Source of the DNA: Nocardia sp. SYP-A9097
GTDB taxonomy: Bacteria > Actinomycetota > Actinomycetes > Mycobacteriales > Mycobacteriaceae
Assembly: GCF_009649815.1 (NCBI RefSeq)
Contig: NZ_WJIC01000003.1
Location: 1-64,000 of the forward strand
Length of the DNA stretch: 64,000 bases
Reading direction: 5' to 3'
Made by a program: the position numbers and the translations under genes
Notes under the pieces: generated by a model
Database searches by the model: none
What the model was told of the DNA's origin: nothing
What the model saw: the letters and a program-made list of their open reading frames with translations, nothing else
In this document: positions 53,364 through 63,824 of the stretch, piece after piece
Layout of the letters: each line of letters opens with the position of its first letter
Position numbering within the stretch: position 1 is the first letter of the stretch

Positions 53364-55223
53364 ATGGCGAAAGCACCGGTGAAGGACCCGGCCGACCCGG
53401 GCCCGGACACGACGCTGCATCTGATCTACGCGGGCTTCGCGATCTTCGGAACCCTCTGGCTGGCAATCCAGTTGGGCAATCTGATCTCGACACCGAAGCA
53501 GGATGTGCCGATCAATCCGATCGCCATCGGCGTAGCGCTGGCCAAGGGCAAACTGGAGTGGCCCATCGGTTCCACGGTGATCGTGGCACTGGTGGTCCTG
53601 AGCGTCGTCGGCTACCTGCTGTACAAGCAAAGGGCCAAGGCGCGCAAGGCAGTCGGACGCCTGGCGGTCGACGACAAGGCCGACTACATGGGCAATGGCG
53701 GGGCCATCAAGGCGCTCACCGAGGCCGGTGTCCGGGAGAAGGCCGACCAGCTCGGCATGCGCCTGGGCCGCGACGATATGCCCGGCGTCCCCATCGGCCT
53801 CTCGGTCGCCGACGGCTGCATGCTGTACGGCTCCTACGAGGACCTGCACATCGATATCTGGGGCCCGCGCCAGGGCAAGACCACCTCGCGCGTCATCCCT
53901 GCCATTCTCGCCGCCATCGGCCCGGTCCTGGTCACCTCGAACAAGCGCGATGTGGTCGATGCCACCCGCGATGTGCGTGGCTCCAAGGGCAGCCCCATCT
54001 ACATCTTCGATCCGCAGGACATCGCGATCGATCCGATGAATTCCGATGACCGCGCACACAATTGGTACTGGGATCCGCTGGCCTGGGTCGACGCCCGCAG
54101 CGAAGGCTGCGAGATGCGCGCCGCCCGCCTGGCCGGTCACTTCGCCGACGGTGACGACAGCTCCGGTTCGGTCGCCACCTCCACCGACAGCTTCTTCGAC
54201 CAGGAGGCCGAGGATCTGCTCGCCGGTCTGTTCCTGGCCGCCGCGGTGGACGACCGCCCCATCACCCAGGTGTGGGAATGGGTCACCAACCCGCAGGACA
54301 CCGAACCCATCGAATTGCTGCGCCGCTCCGGGCGGTTCCACTTCATGGCTTCTGGTCTGGCGCAGCAGTACAACGTCGACGAGCGCACGCGCAGTGGCGT
54401 TTTCGGTACCGCCAAGAAGATGGTGCGCTGCCTGAAGCTGTCGAATGTGCATCGCTGGATCACCAGGGAATTCGGTGGCACGCAATTCGACGAGCTCGCC
54501 TTCATTCGCGACAACGGCACGCTGTACTGCCTCTCACTGGAGGGTCGCGGTTCGGCCGCACCACTGGTCAGCGCGCTCACCGAGGCGGTTATCGATGTCG
54601 CCACCCGCGAGGCGTCCCGCTCGCACGCCGGCCGCCTGGAGATCCCGCTGCTCGCGGTGCTCGACGAGGCCGCGAATGTGGTGCGCTGGAAGGATCTTCC
54701 CAAGCAGTACAGCCACTTCGGCTCGCGCGGCATCGTGGTCATGACCGTGCTGCAATCCTGGGCGCAGGGCGCGCGCTGCTGGGGTGCGGACGGTATGGAA
54801 GCGCTCTGGGCCGCCGCCAATATCAAGGTGCTCGGCAGCGGTGTGGACGATACCAAGTTCCTCACCGAACGCTCCGAGGCCATCGGCGATTACGACAGCA
54901 TCTCCCGGTCGGTCTCGGAATCCTCCGGTGGCAAGAGCTATTCGCGTTCGCTGGGCTCCTCACGCACCTTCAGCGTGAACGGCCTGGCCACCCTGCCGCG
55001 CGGGCGGGCCATCGTATTCTCCTCCGGCACACCGGCGGTGCTGGTGCGCACCGTGCCGTGGTGGGAAGGCGAATACAAAGACGAGGTGCGCAAGTCCATC
55101 ACGCACCACGATCCGTCACCGCGTCGCAAGACCGAAATCGTTGATCTGATCGACGCGCCGTCGTTGATCAAGGCAGAACCGGCGAGTGACGCCGGGCAGA
55201 TTGAGGAGGTTCGGCCGCTGTGA
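53364..55223 (+). CDS. VirD4/TraG-like type IV coupling ATPase
   Basis: 619 residues from ATG at 53364 with GGAGGCTGGAG upstream. Two N-terminal helices (about 20-42 and 68-90) anchor it. The ATPase domain has Walker A WGPRQGKTTS near 168, DVRGSKGSPIYIFDPQDIAI, and Walker B PLLAVLDEAANVV near 435, then SRGIVVMTVLQSWAQG. Coupling proteins bring the substrate (relaxase-DNA or effector) to the channel. No relaxase gene is seen near it. The stop overlaps the DUF4913 start (GTGA). Confidence 0.9.
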   Translation: MAKAPVKDPADPGPDTTLHLIYAGFAIFGTLWLAIQLGNLISTPKQDVPINPIAIGVALAKGKLEWPIGSTVIVALVVLSVVGYLLYKQRAKARKAVGRLAVDDKADYMGNGGAIKALTEAGVREKADQLGMRLGRDDMPGVPIGLSVADGCMLYGSYEDLHIDIWGPRQGKTTSRVIPAILAAIGPVLVTSNKRDVVDATRDVRGSKGSPIYIFDPQDIAIDPMNSDDRAHNWYWDPLAWVDARSEGCEMRAARLAGHFADGDDSSGSVATSTDSFFDQEAEDLLAGLFLAAAVDDRPITQVWEWVTNPQDTEPIELLRRSGRFHFMASGLAQQYNVDERTRSGVFGTAKKMVRCLKLSNVHRWITREFGGTQFDELAFIRDNGTLYCLSLEGRGSAAPLVSALTEAVIDVATREASRSHAGRLEIPLLAVLDEAANVVRWKDLPKQYSHFGSRGIVVMTVLQSWAQGARCWGADGMEALWAAANIKVLGSGVDDTKFLTERSEAIGDYDSISRSVSESSGGKSYSRSLGSSRTFSVNGLATLPRGRAIVFSSGTPAVLVRTVPWWEGEYKDEVRKSITHHDPSPRRKTEIVDLIDAPSLIKAEPASDAGQIEEVRPL

Positions 55224-55606
55224 ACGAACAGCAGGAAACACCCATGGCCTACGCGAGCGTGGTGGAGTTCGTGGAGAACTATATGAGCCTGGTGTATCGG
55301 CGGCAGGTCACCGATATCAGCGATACCGTCTGGTGCCCGGAGTGGTGGAAGCACGCGGAGGCCCTGGCGCGCCTGGATGCCATGTGGCGCGCGTGGGAGT
55401 ACCTCCGCAAAGACGGGAAAACCGGTCTGTCCGTGTGGTTTCTGGATCACGCCGACCCGCACATGGCCAAACTGTTCGACCCCAAAGGGCCGTTCAAGTA
55501 CTGCAGCGTGCGCAACGGTCACAAGGACATGCTGACGCCGCTACCGTTGAAGTCGCCGACGCAGGGACTCTTCACCGATCCCACCATGGGTGATTTCCGG
55601 ATGTGA
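55220..55606 (+). CDS. DUF4913-family protein
   Basis: 128 residues from GTG at 55220. The DUF4913 pattern is clear: VWCPEWWKHAEALARLDAMW, RAWEYLRKDGKTGLSVWFLD, HADPHMAKL and GPFKYCS. The family is common next to VirD4-type genes on actinobacterial plasmids and integrative elements; its function is unknown. It is the last gene of the operon. Confidence 0.85.
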   Translation: MNEQQETPMAYASVVEFVENYMSLVYRRQVTDISDTVWCPEWWKHAEALARLDAMWRAWEYLRKDGKTGLSVWFLDHADPHMAKLFDPKGPFKYCSVRNGHKDMLTPLPLKSPTQGLFTDPTMGDFRM

Positions 55607-55712
55607 GCCGCGCGGGATCGCCTATCGGCATCGCTGCCGGATTGAGCGAGAAGCGTTGTGGCGGATCGTGTTCGGATGAGCGCGATCCGCCCGCTCGTTC
55701 AGGAACCGATGG

Positions 55713-56267
55713 TCAGGAACGTACTCGTTCGCGACCGCGGCTCTCCTGCTCCCGGGCCCGGCGCTGTGCGACCGCGACCTCCTGCTCCCTGGCCTTCACC
55801 GCTTCCGCCGCGGACTGCGCCTGCCCGACCTCCATCAGCATGCGCACCGCCGCCAGTTCCGGCGCGATACCCATCCGCGAAAGATGTTGGGCCAGAGCGG
55901 TCCGGCGCTCGACGGAGTCGTATCGGACGAGGGACTTGTTCATCGCGGACTGGGTCGCGGCCATACGAGTGGCCTCGGCCTGCGCGGCGAACCGGTCCTT
56001 CTCCAGCGATACGCCCTTGTCGAGCGGGGGCTTTTCGATCATGCGCGCAAGTTCTACATTGCGCGGATCCTTCGCCTTGGCATCCGCTGCCTCCCGGAGC
56101 TGACGCTCACGGGCTTCCTTCTGCCGGGCTTCGGTGACTTTGACGCGGGCTTCCGCTTCTTTCTGGCCACGTTCCCGGGTGCGCAGCGCGACAAGTGTCG
56201 CGAGCTGCAACATTTGCCTCATCATCGCCGCGGTTTCGCGGCCGATGTCGTCGAGTTCCTCGGCCAT
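55713..56267 (-). CDS. Coiled-coil-rich cytosolic protein convergent with the T4SS-like locus
   Basis: 184 residues. Two long charged helices rich in Lys/Glu/Ala/Arg (about 30-65, REAADAKAKDPRNVE nearby, and 130-180, AEAVKAREQEVAVAQRRARE) flank a region with DKGVSLEKDRFAAQAEATRM. No signal peptide or membrane helix. The family was not recognised. Its position suggests it may be an accessory or substrate-like factor of the machine, but it is transcribed toward it from its own promoter. Confidence 0.6.
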   Translation of the reverse strand: MAEELDDIGRETAAMMRQMLQLATLVALRTRERGQKEAEARVKVTEARQKEARERQLREAADAKAKDPRNVELARMIEKPPLDKGVSLEKDRFAAQAEATRMAATQSAMNKSLVRYDSVERRTALAQHLSRMGIAPELAAVRMLMEVGQAQSAAEAVKAREQEVAVAQRRAREQESRGRERVRS

Positions 56268-56642
56268 CGCATGCTCCCCGATGCTGCAGTGATCACTATG
56301 GATGATTGTGGTGCTTCGTCACGGACATCGCCACACGAACGGTGATTCGGGTAGTCAAGTCCCGCCTGCATAACGTGGACACCGGGAGCACTGGGAGGCG
56401 GCTTTACTACGCCGCTTCGTACTCCTTTCTACGAGATTACCAGCGAGAACTTGGATACCGCCGCACGCGCGCGTCGCGATACAGCATATATCGCACAATT
56501 CCGGCAGTGTGCGGAAAACTCAGGATTTTCTTTGGTTAGGAAAGCCTTACACAGAAGGTTCGATGGCCGCTTCTCGGAGGTTTCGCGGCGAAACAGCACG
56601 GGCCCGGCAGCGAGTGCTGCCGGGCCCGAAAAACCATGCCGG
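56268..56642. other. Gene-free stretch with promoter space and a hairpin
   Basis: About 375 bases. It must hold the promoter of the coiled-coil gene (right end of that gene at 56267). The only clear structure is a perfect 12-bp inverted repeat at 56599-56610 and 56617-56628, next to ppiB. The + strand A-run after it reads as T before the hairpin on the minus strand, so it is not a typical ppiB terminator by sequence. The middle is relatively AT-rich. No gene is supported. Confidence 0.5.
56599..56628 (-). terminator. Probable terminator hairpin after ppiB
   Basis: Perfect 12-bp GC-rich stem with a 6-nt loop, 15 bases beyond the ppiB stop codon on the minus strand. Confidence 0.65.
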
Positions 56643-57452
56643 TCAGTCGATTCGGACCGACTGGATGGTTACGTCATCGACGGGCTTGCCATCGCCACCG
56701 CCGCCCTGCACACCCGCCGCGGCGATCTTGTCCAGCGTGGCCAGACCGGCCTCGTCGACCGTGCCGAACATTGTGTACTGCGGGGGCAGCTTGGAATCGC
56801 CGTAGACCAGGAAGAACTGGCTACCGTTGGTGCCGCCGCCATCCATCGGATCGGGACCGGCATTGGCCATCGCCAGCACACCGCGCTTGTAATCGATCGG
56901 CTGCTGCGCGGCCGGATCCATCGGGGCGTACTTGGTGGTCGGGTACTCATTGTCGAACTGGTAACCCGGGCCGCCCGATCCGGTGGCCGACGGATCACCG
57001 CACTGCAACACCTTCAAACCCTCACCGGTGGTCATGCGATGGCAGGTGGTGCTGTCGAAGAACTTCTGCTTCGCCAGACTCTCGAAACTGGCCACGGTGC
57101 AAGGGGATTGCTTCGCATCCAACTGCACGCCGATCGGACCCTGCGTGGTATCCAGAGTCGCGTTGGCGGCCTTCACATCCGACGGCTTGTCGACCGTCGG
57201 CTTGTCCACCTGGCGGGCCGCCGGGGTCTGCGTGGGCCGGTAATCACACGCGGCGCTCGCGGTGGTCTTGCTGTCGTCATCGCCCTTGGTCCAGTAGTAG
57301 ATGCCGACCCCCGCCGCGACCGCGACCACGACACCCACTGCAGAGGCGACGATGGTCAGCTGCTTGCGCTTGCGCGCCCGCTGGGCCCGACTTGCGACCT
57401 GACGCTCCAGCTTCCGTTTCGCCGCAGCGCGTCGCTGTTCATTGCTCGGCAC
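56643..57452 (-). CDS. ppiB: Membrane-anchored cyclophilin-type peptidyl-prolyl isomerase
   Basis: 269 residues from GTG at 57452 with GGAGGG upstream. Basic cytoplasmic N-terminus (SRAQRARKRKQL), one helix at about 33-52 (IVASAVGVVVAVAAGVGIYY), a linker, then a cyclophilin domain at about 95-268: CHRMTTGEGLKVLQCGDP, GVLAMANAGPDPMDGGGTNG, SQFFLVYGD and MFGTVDEAGLATLDKIAAAG. It likely folds proteins outside the membrane. It occupies the Rv2582 position; the adjoining Rv2581c-type glyoxalase gene is absent. Confidence 0.92.
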   Translation of the reverse strand: MPSNEQRRAAAKRKLERQVASRAQRARKRKQLTIVASAVGVVVAVAAGVGIYYWTKGDDDSKTTASAACDYRPTQTPAARQVDKPTVDKPSDVKAANATLDTTQGPIGVQLDAKQSPCTVASFESLAKQKFFDSTTCHRMTTGEGLKVLQCGDPSATGSGGPGYQFDNEYPTTKYAPMDPAAQQPIDYKRGVLAMANAGPDPMDGGGTNGSQFFLVYGDSKLPPQYTMFGTVDEAGLATLDKIAAAGVQGGGGDGKPVDDVTIQSVRID

Positions 57453-57455
57453 TAG

Positions 57456-58914
57456 CTAGTCCCTCCGTATCGGTTGCTTCCGGGATAGTAGTGTGCCATC
57501 ACTTCCTGAGACATCCGTCGCTGATTCATTGTCAGTTTCAGCGATCCGAGTTTTTCTGCTCGGATGGTCCGTTTCGGCATCACCAAAACCCAACGGCAGT
57601 GGTGTCCTGAGGACGGTCTCTCGTTTCCTTCCGCTGCTTGGCGGGTTTCCGCCACCAGCCCGGCCCACCCCGGCGACGCCCGGGCGAGTGATTCGGGTCT
57701 TACGGTCGGCTCGGCGAGGATTCGACGTGGTTACGTCCTGGTCTCCGGCCACTCCGGTACCAGCGGAAACGTTCACCGCGAGAGCGGCGAGGTTGGTGGC
57801 GGCGTTCACGTCCCGATCCAGGATCAGGCCACATCCGTCGCATTGGAACACCCGAACATGTAGTGGCAGTTTGGCTTTCACTAACCCACATGCCGAGCAG
57901 GTTTTCGAACTGGGAAACCAGCGATCTGCCACCACCGTCGTGGTACCGGCCCAATCGCCCTTGTAGGTGAGTTGCCGACGTATCTCGCCGAAACTCGCGT
58001 CGGCGATACGCCGCGCCAACCTCCGGTTCCGCAGCATTCCCGCCACATTCAAATCCTCGACGACGACAGTGCCGTCTTCCGGCGTACTCGAGATGTGAAC
58101 TGGTGCAGCGCATCAGCGCGAAGGTTCGCCACCCGATGACGGATACGGTTTCGCTGCAGGTTGGCCTTTTCCCAGCGGCGCGAAGCCGGAGTGCCTTTCT
58201 TTCGATCGGATCCGCGTCGCCGTGCGACCACCCGCGACGCCCGTCGCAGCCGACTGAGCGCCGTCTGTAAGTGAGCGGGGTTGGCTTCGTAGCGGACTTC
58301 ACCGTCACTCGCCGCCGACACCGCCAGATGTTTGATCCCGACATCGACGCCGACAGCGATCTCTGGTCGAGTGGGGTCGAGCGTGTCGCGCCGAGTCTCC
58401 ACATGGAAGGCGACGAACCAGCGGCCGCGTTCCTGGCGGACTGTCGCAGACAGGACCCGGGCGGTCCCAGCCTGGAGACGACGTTCAAGTGCGCGGGTGG
58501 ATTCGTGGGTACGGATGGTTCCGAGCCGGGGAAGGGTGACGTGGCGGAGGTCCGGCTCCACCCGAATCGAATGCAGCTGCGGCTGCGGACAATCCGGTGT
58601 TATATGCCTCTTTCGAGTTTTCTCGCCACCAGTGGGCGAACCGTGGATCGGTGTGCTTGATCTGGTTGAAGACCCTTCGTAGCGCGGGCAGGGAATACGG
58701 TCGCAGCGGGGGTGAGCTGGGCGTCGGGAATGCCGTACGACCGTTCGGCGGCGCGCTGCCGCCATGCTGCCGTCACCCAGTCCACCGCCCAGTTATAGGT
58801 CGAACGAGCGGCCCCGCAGTGTGACCGCAGTGCCTGCTCGACGCTTGCGCTGGGGTCCAATGCGAATCGGTATGCCTGAAACACCCACCCGGGGCGTGCT
58901 CGGAACTTCGCCAC
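57456..58914 (-). pseudogene. Disrupted TnpB/OrfB-type (IS200/IS605) transposase-associated gene
   Basis: Three minus-strand frames together read as TnpB. It starts at GTG 58914 (KFRARPGWVFQAYRFALDPS) and shifts frame near 58685, where ALRRVFNQIKHTDPRFAHWW continues. After KEAYNTG a segment of roughly 45-50 residues is missing. It resumes with VEPDLRHVTLPRLGTIRTHE. RuvC motif I (VGVDVGIKHLAVS) is present; a second frameshift near 58090 precedes motif II (TVVVEDLNVAGML), the zinc ribbon (CSACG, CDGCG) and motif III (DRDVNAATNL). It ends four bases before the ppiB start. No TnpA is present, so it is not autonomous. Confidence 0.85.
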
Positions 58915-59125
58915 ACTTGCCCCGTTTTCTCTGCTCGGTCCAGCACGCTCCATTGATTGTGTCGAACCATATCGGCGAGACTCGCAAATATGTTCGAGTT
59001 GAGGTGAATCGGCGGAGAATGTCCCGATTTGCCGGCTCCATCCGCGCGCCGCATGCGACCCGTTAGCTGTGCTGTGCCCGTAACCGGTTGGACTTGTCGG
59101 AGCACCATGGGGAAAACTGGACGCT

Positions 59126-60400
59126 GTGACCAAGACCAGCAGCTTCCGTGCCCCGAAGGGTGTACCCGACTATCTGCCTCCCAGCTCCGCGGAGTTCGTC
59201 GCCGTACGCGACACGCTTTTGAACACCGCGCGACTGGCCGGATACGGGCATGTGGAGCTGCCGATCTTCGAGGAAACCGTGCTGTTCGCGCGCGGTGTGG
59301 GTGAGTCCACCGACGTGGTCAGCAAGGAGATGTGGACCTTCGCCGACCGCAATGGCGAGAGCTTCACATTGCGGCCCGAAGGCACCGCCGGCGTCATGCG
59401 CGCGGTCATCCAGCACGGGCTCGATCGCGGGCAGTTGCCGGTCAAGCTCGCCTATGCCGGGCCATTCTTCCGCTACGAACGCCCGCAGAAGGGGCGCTAC
59501 CGGCAGTTGCAGCAGGTCGGCGTGGAGGCCATCGGCGTCGACGATCCGGCCCTGGACGCCGAGGTCATCACGATTGCCGATCGGGGCTTCCGGTCGCTCG
59601 GACTCGACGGATTCCGGCTCGAACTCACCTCCCTCGGCGACGACAGCTGCCGCCCGCAGTATCGGGAGTTGTTGCAGGACTTCCTGTTCAAGCTGCCTTT
59701 GGACGAGGAGACCCGCCGCCGCGCCGAGATCAACCCGCTTCGTGTGCTCGACGACAAGCGGCCCGAGGTCAAGGAAATGACCGCCGACGCGCCGCTCATG
59801 ATCGACCACCTGTCCGAATCCGCCAAGGCGCACTTCGAACTGGTGCTCGGCTACCTCGACGCGCTCGGCGTGCCGTACGTGGTCAACCCGCGCATGGTGC
59901 GCGGCCTCGACTACTACACCAAGACCACCTTCGAATTCGTGCACGACGGGCTCGGCGCGCAATCCGGTATCGGCGGCGGCGGACGCTATGACGGGCTGAT
60001 GGCCGAACTCGGCGGGCAGCCGCTGTCCGGTATCGGCTTCGGAATCGGCGTGGACCGGACCGTGCTCGCGCTCGAAGCCGAGGGCAAGACCGCCACCGAC
60101 GGGTCGCGCATCGACGTGTTCGGCGTGCCGCTGGGCGATATCGCCAAGCAGCACCTGGTCGCGCTCGCGGCGCAACTGCGTGCCGCCGGCATCCGCACCG
60201 ACCTCGCCTACGGTGGGCGCGGCATGAAGGGCGCCATGAAGGCGGCCGACAAGTCCGGTGCGCGTTTCGCCCTGGTACTCGGCGACCGTGAGGTCACCGA
60301 GGGCGAAATCGGGCTCAAGGACCTCAGCAACGGTGAACAACGCCAGATCCCACTGGCAGAAGCCGTAGCCCAGGTGACCGCGGCCCTCGCCGCCGAATAG
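59126..60400 (+). CDS. hisS: Histidine-tRNA ligase
   Basis: 424 residues, GTG start with GGGGAAAA upstream. Class II motifs are complete: motif 2 region [14 protein letters not shown] and [17 protein letters not shown], the HisRS-specific [14 protein letters not shown], and GGGGRYDGL with [14 protein letters not shown] (motif 3). A C-terminal anticodon-binding domain begins near 330. It charges tRNA-His. In the M. tuberculosis order it follows ppiB and one glyoxalase gene. Confidence 0.96.
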   Translation: MTKTSSFRAPKGVPDYLPPSSAEFVAVRDTLLNTARLAGYGHVELPIFEETVLFARGVGESTDVVSKEMWTFADRNGESFTLRPEGTAGVMRAVIQHGLDRGQLPVKLAYAGPFFRYERPQKGRYRQLQQVGVEAIGVDDPALDAEVITIADRGFRSLGLDGFRLELTSLGDDSCRPQYRELLQDFLFKLPLDEETRRRAEINPLRVLDDKRPEVKEMTADAPLMIDHLSESAKAHFELVLGYLDALGVPYVVNPRMVRGLDYYTKTTFEFVHDGLGAQSGIGGGGRYDGLMAELGGQPLSGIGFGIGVDRTVLALEAEGKTATDGSRIDVFGVPLGDIAKQHLVALAAQLRAAGIRTDLAYGGRGMKGAMKAADKSGARFALVLGDREVTEGEIGLKDLSNGEQRQIPLAEAVAQVTAALAAE

Positions 60401-60411
60401 GACAGTTCGCC

Positions 60412-60449
60412 CCTCGTCCCGGAAAGCTGAAAAGCTCTCCGGGACGAGG
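60412..60449 (+). terminator. Terminator of hisS
   Basis: Perfect 12-bp stem (60412-60423 with 60438-60449) with a 14-nt loop that contains a further AAGCT/AGCTT-like pairing, 11 bases after the hisS stop codon. Confidence 0.8.
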
Positions 60450-60596
60450 TATTTCATTGCGGTAAAACCGAGTGCGACGGCCGGTCGAACCCGCCCGAAT
60501 CCGGGCGGATCGCACGACACTGCTGGTAGCGTGCCGGACGGTGCGCGGACCAGCGCGCCACGCCGACCGGCGCGCCACCCGGACGAATGCGCAACC

Positions 60597-61244
60597 GTGA
60601 CTGAACAATCCACGCCCGGGCCCGCCAATGAGGTCGGGCTCGACCTCATTGCCCCGGAGCTGCTCGCCCCCGCACTCCGCAGACTCACCCTCGCCGCCAT
60701 CGGCATCGGGGTCGGTGTCGGGTTGCTCGCGGCGATACTGGTGAACTGGCCGGTCGCAATCGCGATCGGACTGGTACTCGGCGCACCGACCGCGCTTTAT
60801 GCCATCGCCGTGCAGCGTCGACGAATCCGGCTCTCCGGCACAGTGATTCGGGCACGGACCTGGCGGGGGGAGCGAAGTCTCGACATTGCCGACGCCACGG
60901 GCGTGGAGATCCTGGTCCACCCGGGGCGGTTGAGCCGGATCCTGCTACGCGTGACCGCAGGTCCGGACACCCGCATCATCCCGCTCGGTATGTACACCGA
61001 CAGCGGCGATGGCCGTGAACTCCACGCCCTGGGTCTGCGCAAACTGGCCGATGCGTTGGCGGCGTGTCCATTGGCGGCTGCTCTCGCCGTCTCCGACCTG
61101 CTCATCCGGCAGTCCCGGGCCGAAGTCCGCGATGCCTATGCCGAGGAGCGGCCGCTCTATCGCGCGGTTGGCCTGGTTCGTGATCGGGACGCCGTTTCCA
61201 CCGTGGTCCTCACCGACGCCGATATCGCCCAACTTGCTCGGTGA
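60597..61244 (+). CDS. Membrane protein with two helices and a PH-like cytoplasmic domain
   Basis: 215 residues from GTG at 60597. Two adjacent helices at about 30-70 (LTLAAIGIGVGVGLLAAILV, then AIAIGLVLGAPTALYAIAV) are followed by IRLSGTVIRARTWRGERSLD and IPLGMYTDSGDGRELHALGL. The beta-rich stretch is similar to bacterial PH-like domains. The function is unknown; it probably binds a lipid or partner at the membrane. A dispersed-repeat unit follows directly. Confidence 0.65.
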   Translation: MTEQSTPGPANEVGLDLIAPELLAPALRRLTLAAIGIGVGVGLLAAILVNWPVAIAIGLVLGAPTALYAIAVQRRRIRLSGTVIRARTWRGERSLDIADATGVEILVHPGRLSRILLRVTAGPDTRIIPLGMYTDSGDGRELHALGLRKLADALAACPLAAALAVSDLLIRQSRAEVRDAYAEERPLYRAVGLVRDRDAVSTVVLTDADIAQLAR

Positions 61245-61246
61245 TG

Positions 61247-61680
61247 GTCCCGGACCTTCGTAGCAGACCAAGAACGAACAAGACAAAAGACGCCCGGACA
61301 AGAAGAACCACCGACCTGAAGTGGACAATTCAGACAAGGTGAGGGGTCTCGGGCTGACGGCGCACCCCTGTATCGAGCCATCACACCCCTCCTCGACACA
61401 GCACACCCCGTATAAAGGGGTGTGCGGGTTAGACACGGGGTGTGATGGCTTCGAGGGTGGGCGGTTTGGGGGTTTTGGTCTTTGGGGTTTGTTTTTTTGC
61501 TCGAGATCGGTACCACGGCCTGCCAGCCGGGCTGGTAGGTGAGAGTGCGGCTCCCAAAGGGGGAGCGAAAGTCGGGTACGGCAGGCGAGGTTCCCACTCC
61601 GAAGAATCTTGGCCCTCCTCCGAACCCCGCTGGAACGTGATGTTCCGCAGGGTATTCGGCTACGAAGGCCCCGTGCACAA
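61247..61680 (+). repeat. Dispersed repeat, copy 4, with partial inverted arm and nested hairpins
   Basis: A short inverted end (CCGGACCTTCGTAG at 61248) with an A-rich tract (61263-61290) lies at the left. In the middle are nested inverted repeats: outer arms 61378-61389 and 61437-61448, inner arms 61401-61409 and 61417-61425. At the right is a T-rich tract and a full core (about 61495-61675) ending in CTACGAAGGCCCC. The rest of the gene-free interval up to mdh (61681-61937) shows no supported gene and holds the mdh promoter. Confidence 0.8.
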
Positions 61681-61928
61681 GCCATCTACCATACCGTTTG
61701 TCGGATTCCCCGGGGGAGCCGACAACATGCATGTAATGGCGCTGGTAAACGCCGAGTAGCCCCCTGCATGAGTACATCCATGTTGCAGCACCGTGCCGGT
61801 CGGTAGGCGGATGCGAGCCGGGCGAGGTGTATTTGCGGTGGATGTCTCTTTGCTCACGATGGGGCTCACCGACAGGGTGGGGGCGGGGTGAGGGCGGTTA
61901 GGGTTGGGCGAGAACCGACTAGCGCTAG

Positions 61929-62948
<1,020 letters not shown>

Positions 62949-63824
62949 CTAGCCGCGGACCTTGGCGATGATGTTGTCGCCGTACCACTTGATCTTGGTG
63001 ATCTTCTCTTCCAAGGTCTCGGTGTCGTGCTCCTTGGCGTACGAGTTGCGGAAGCCGACGATCACATCGGTGATGCCCTTCTCCTCGACGCGCTTCACAC
63101 CATCCGGGGTGTACGCGTCGTAGGAGACGGCGTGGATCTCGAACTCGCCGGGATTGTCACGCTCGCTACGCAATTCGTTGATGCGGGCCAGGTACTTGTC
63201 CAGGTCCTCGGGGTTACCGCCCGCGTGCATCCAACCGTCCGAGAGCCGCACCGCGCGTCGCAGCGCCGCGTCACTGTGCCCGCCCACCAGGATCGGCAGC
63301 GGCTCGGTGGGTGCGGGGGTGAGCTTGATCTTGGGAATGTCGTAGAACTCGCCGTGGTACTCGAAGTACTCGCCGGTGGACAGGCCCTTCACGATCTCGA
63401 TGCACTCGTCCAGGCGCTTGCCGCGGCGCTCGAACGGGACGCCCATCATCTCGAAATCCTCCGGCCACGGGCTGATGCCGACACCGAGAGCGAAACGGTT
63501 ATTGCTCAGGCGCGCAAGCGAACTCGCCTGCTTGGCGACCAGCACCGGCGGGCGGATCGGCAGCTTCAACACGAACGGGGTGAGCCGCAGCGTGGTGGTG
63601 GCCGCGGCGATCGCCGCCGACAGTACGAAAGTCTCGATGAACGGCTTGCCGTCCAGGAAATCGCGATTGCCATCCGGGGTGTACGGATACTTCGAGTCCG
63701 ACTCCGCGGGGTAGGCGATGCTGTCCGCGATGGTGATGCTGTCGAACCCGGCCGCCTCGGCCGCCTGAGCGAGGGGGATGTAGTAATCCGGGTTGGTCAT
63801 CGCCTCCGCATAGGTGAAGCGCAT
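62949..63824 (-). CDS. LLM-class F420-dependent oxidoreductase
   Basis: 291 residues, ATG at 63824 with GAGAGGA upstream. Luciferase-like TIM-barrel pattern: AQAAEAAGFDSITIADSIAY, TLRLTPFVLKLPIRPPVLVA, ALGVGISPWPEDFEMMGVPF, RRGKRLDECIEIVKGL, PILVGGHSDAALRRAVRLSD, GWMHAGG. The HSDAALRRA-type region and the start are typical of F420-dependent actinobacterial members. The substrate is unknown. The remaining 176 bases to the window edge contain its promoter region and no gene. Confidence 0.88.
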   Translation of the reverse strand: MRFTYAEAMTNPDYYIPLAQAAEAAGFDSITIADSIAYPAESDSKYPYTPDGNRDFLDGKPFIETFVLSAAIAAATTTLRLTPFVLKLPIRPPVLVAKQASSLARLSNNRFALGVGISPWPEDFEMMGVPFERRGKRLDECIEIVKGLSTGEYFEYHGEFYDIPKIKLTPAPTEPLPILVGGHSDAALRRAVRLSDGWMHAGGNPEDLDKYLARINELRSERDNPGEFEIHAVSYDAYTPDGVKRVEEKGITDVIVGFRNSYAKEHDTETLEEKITKIKWYGDNIIAKVRG

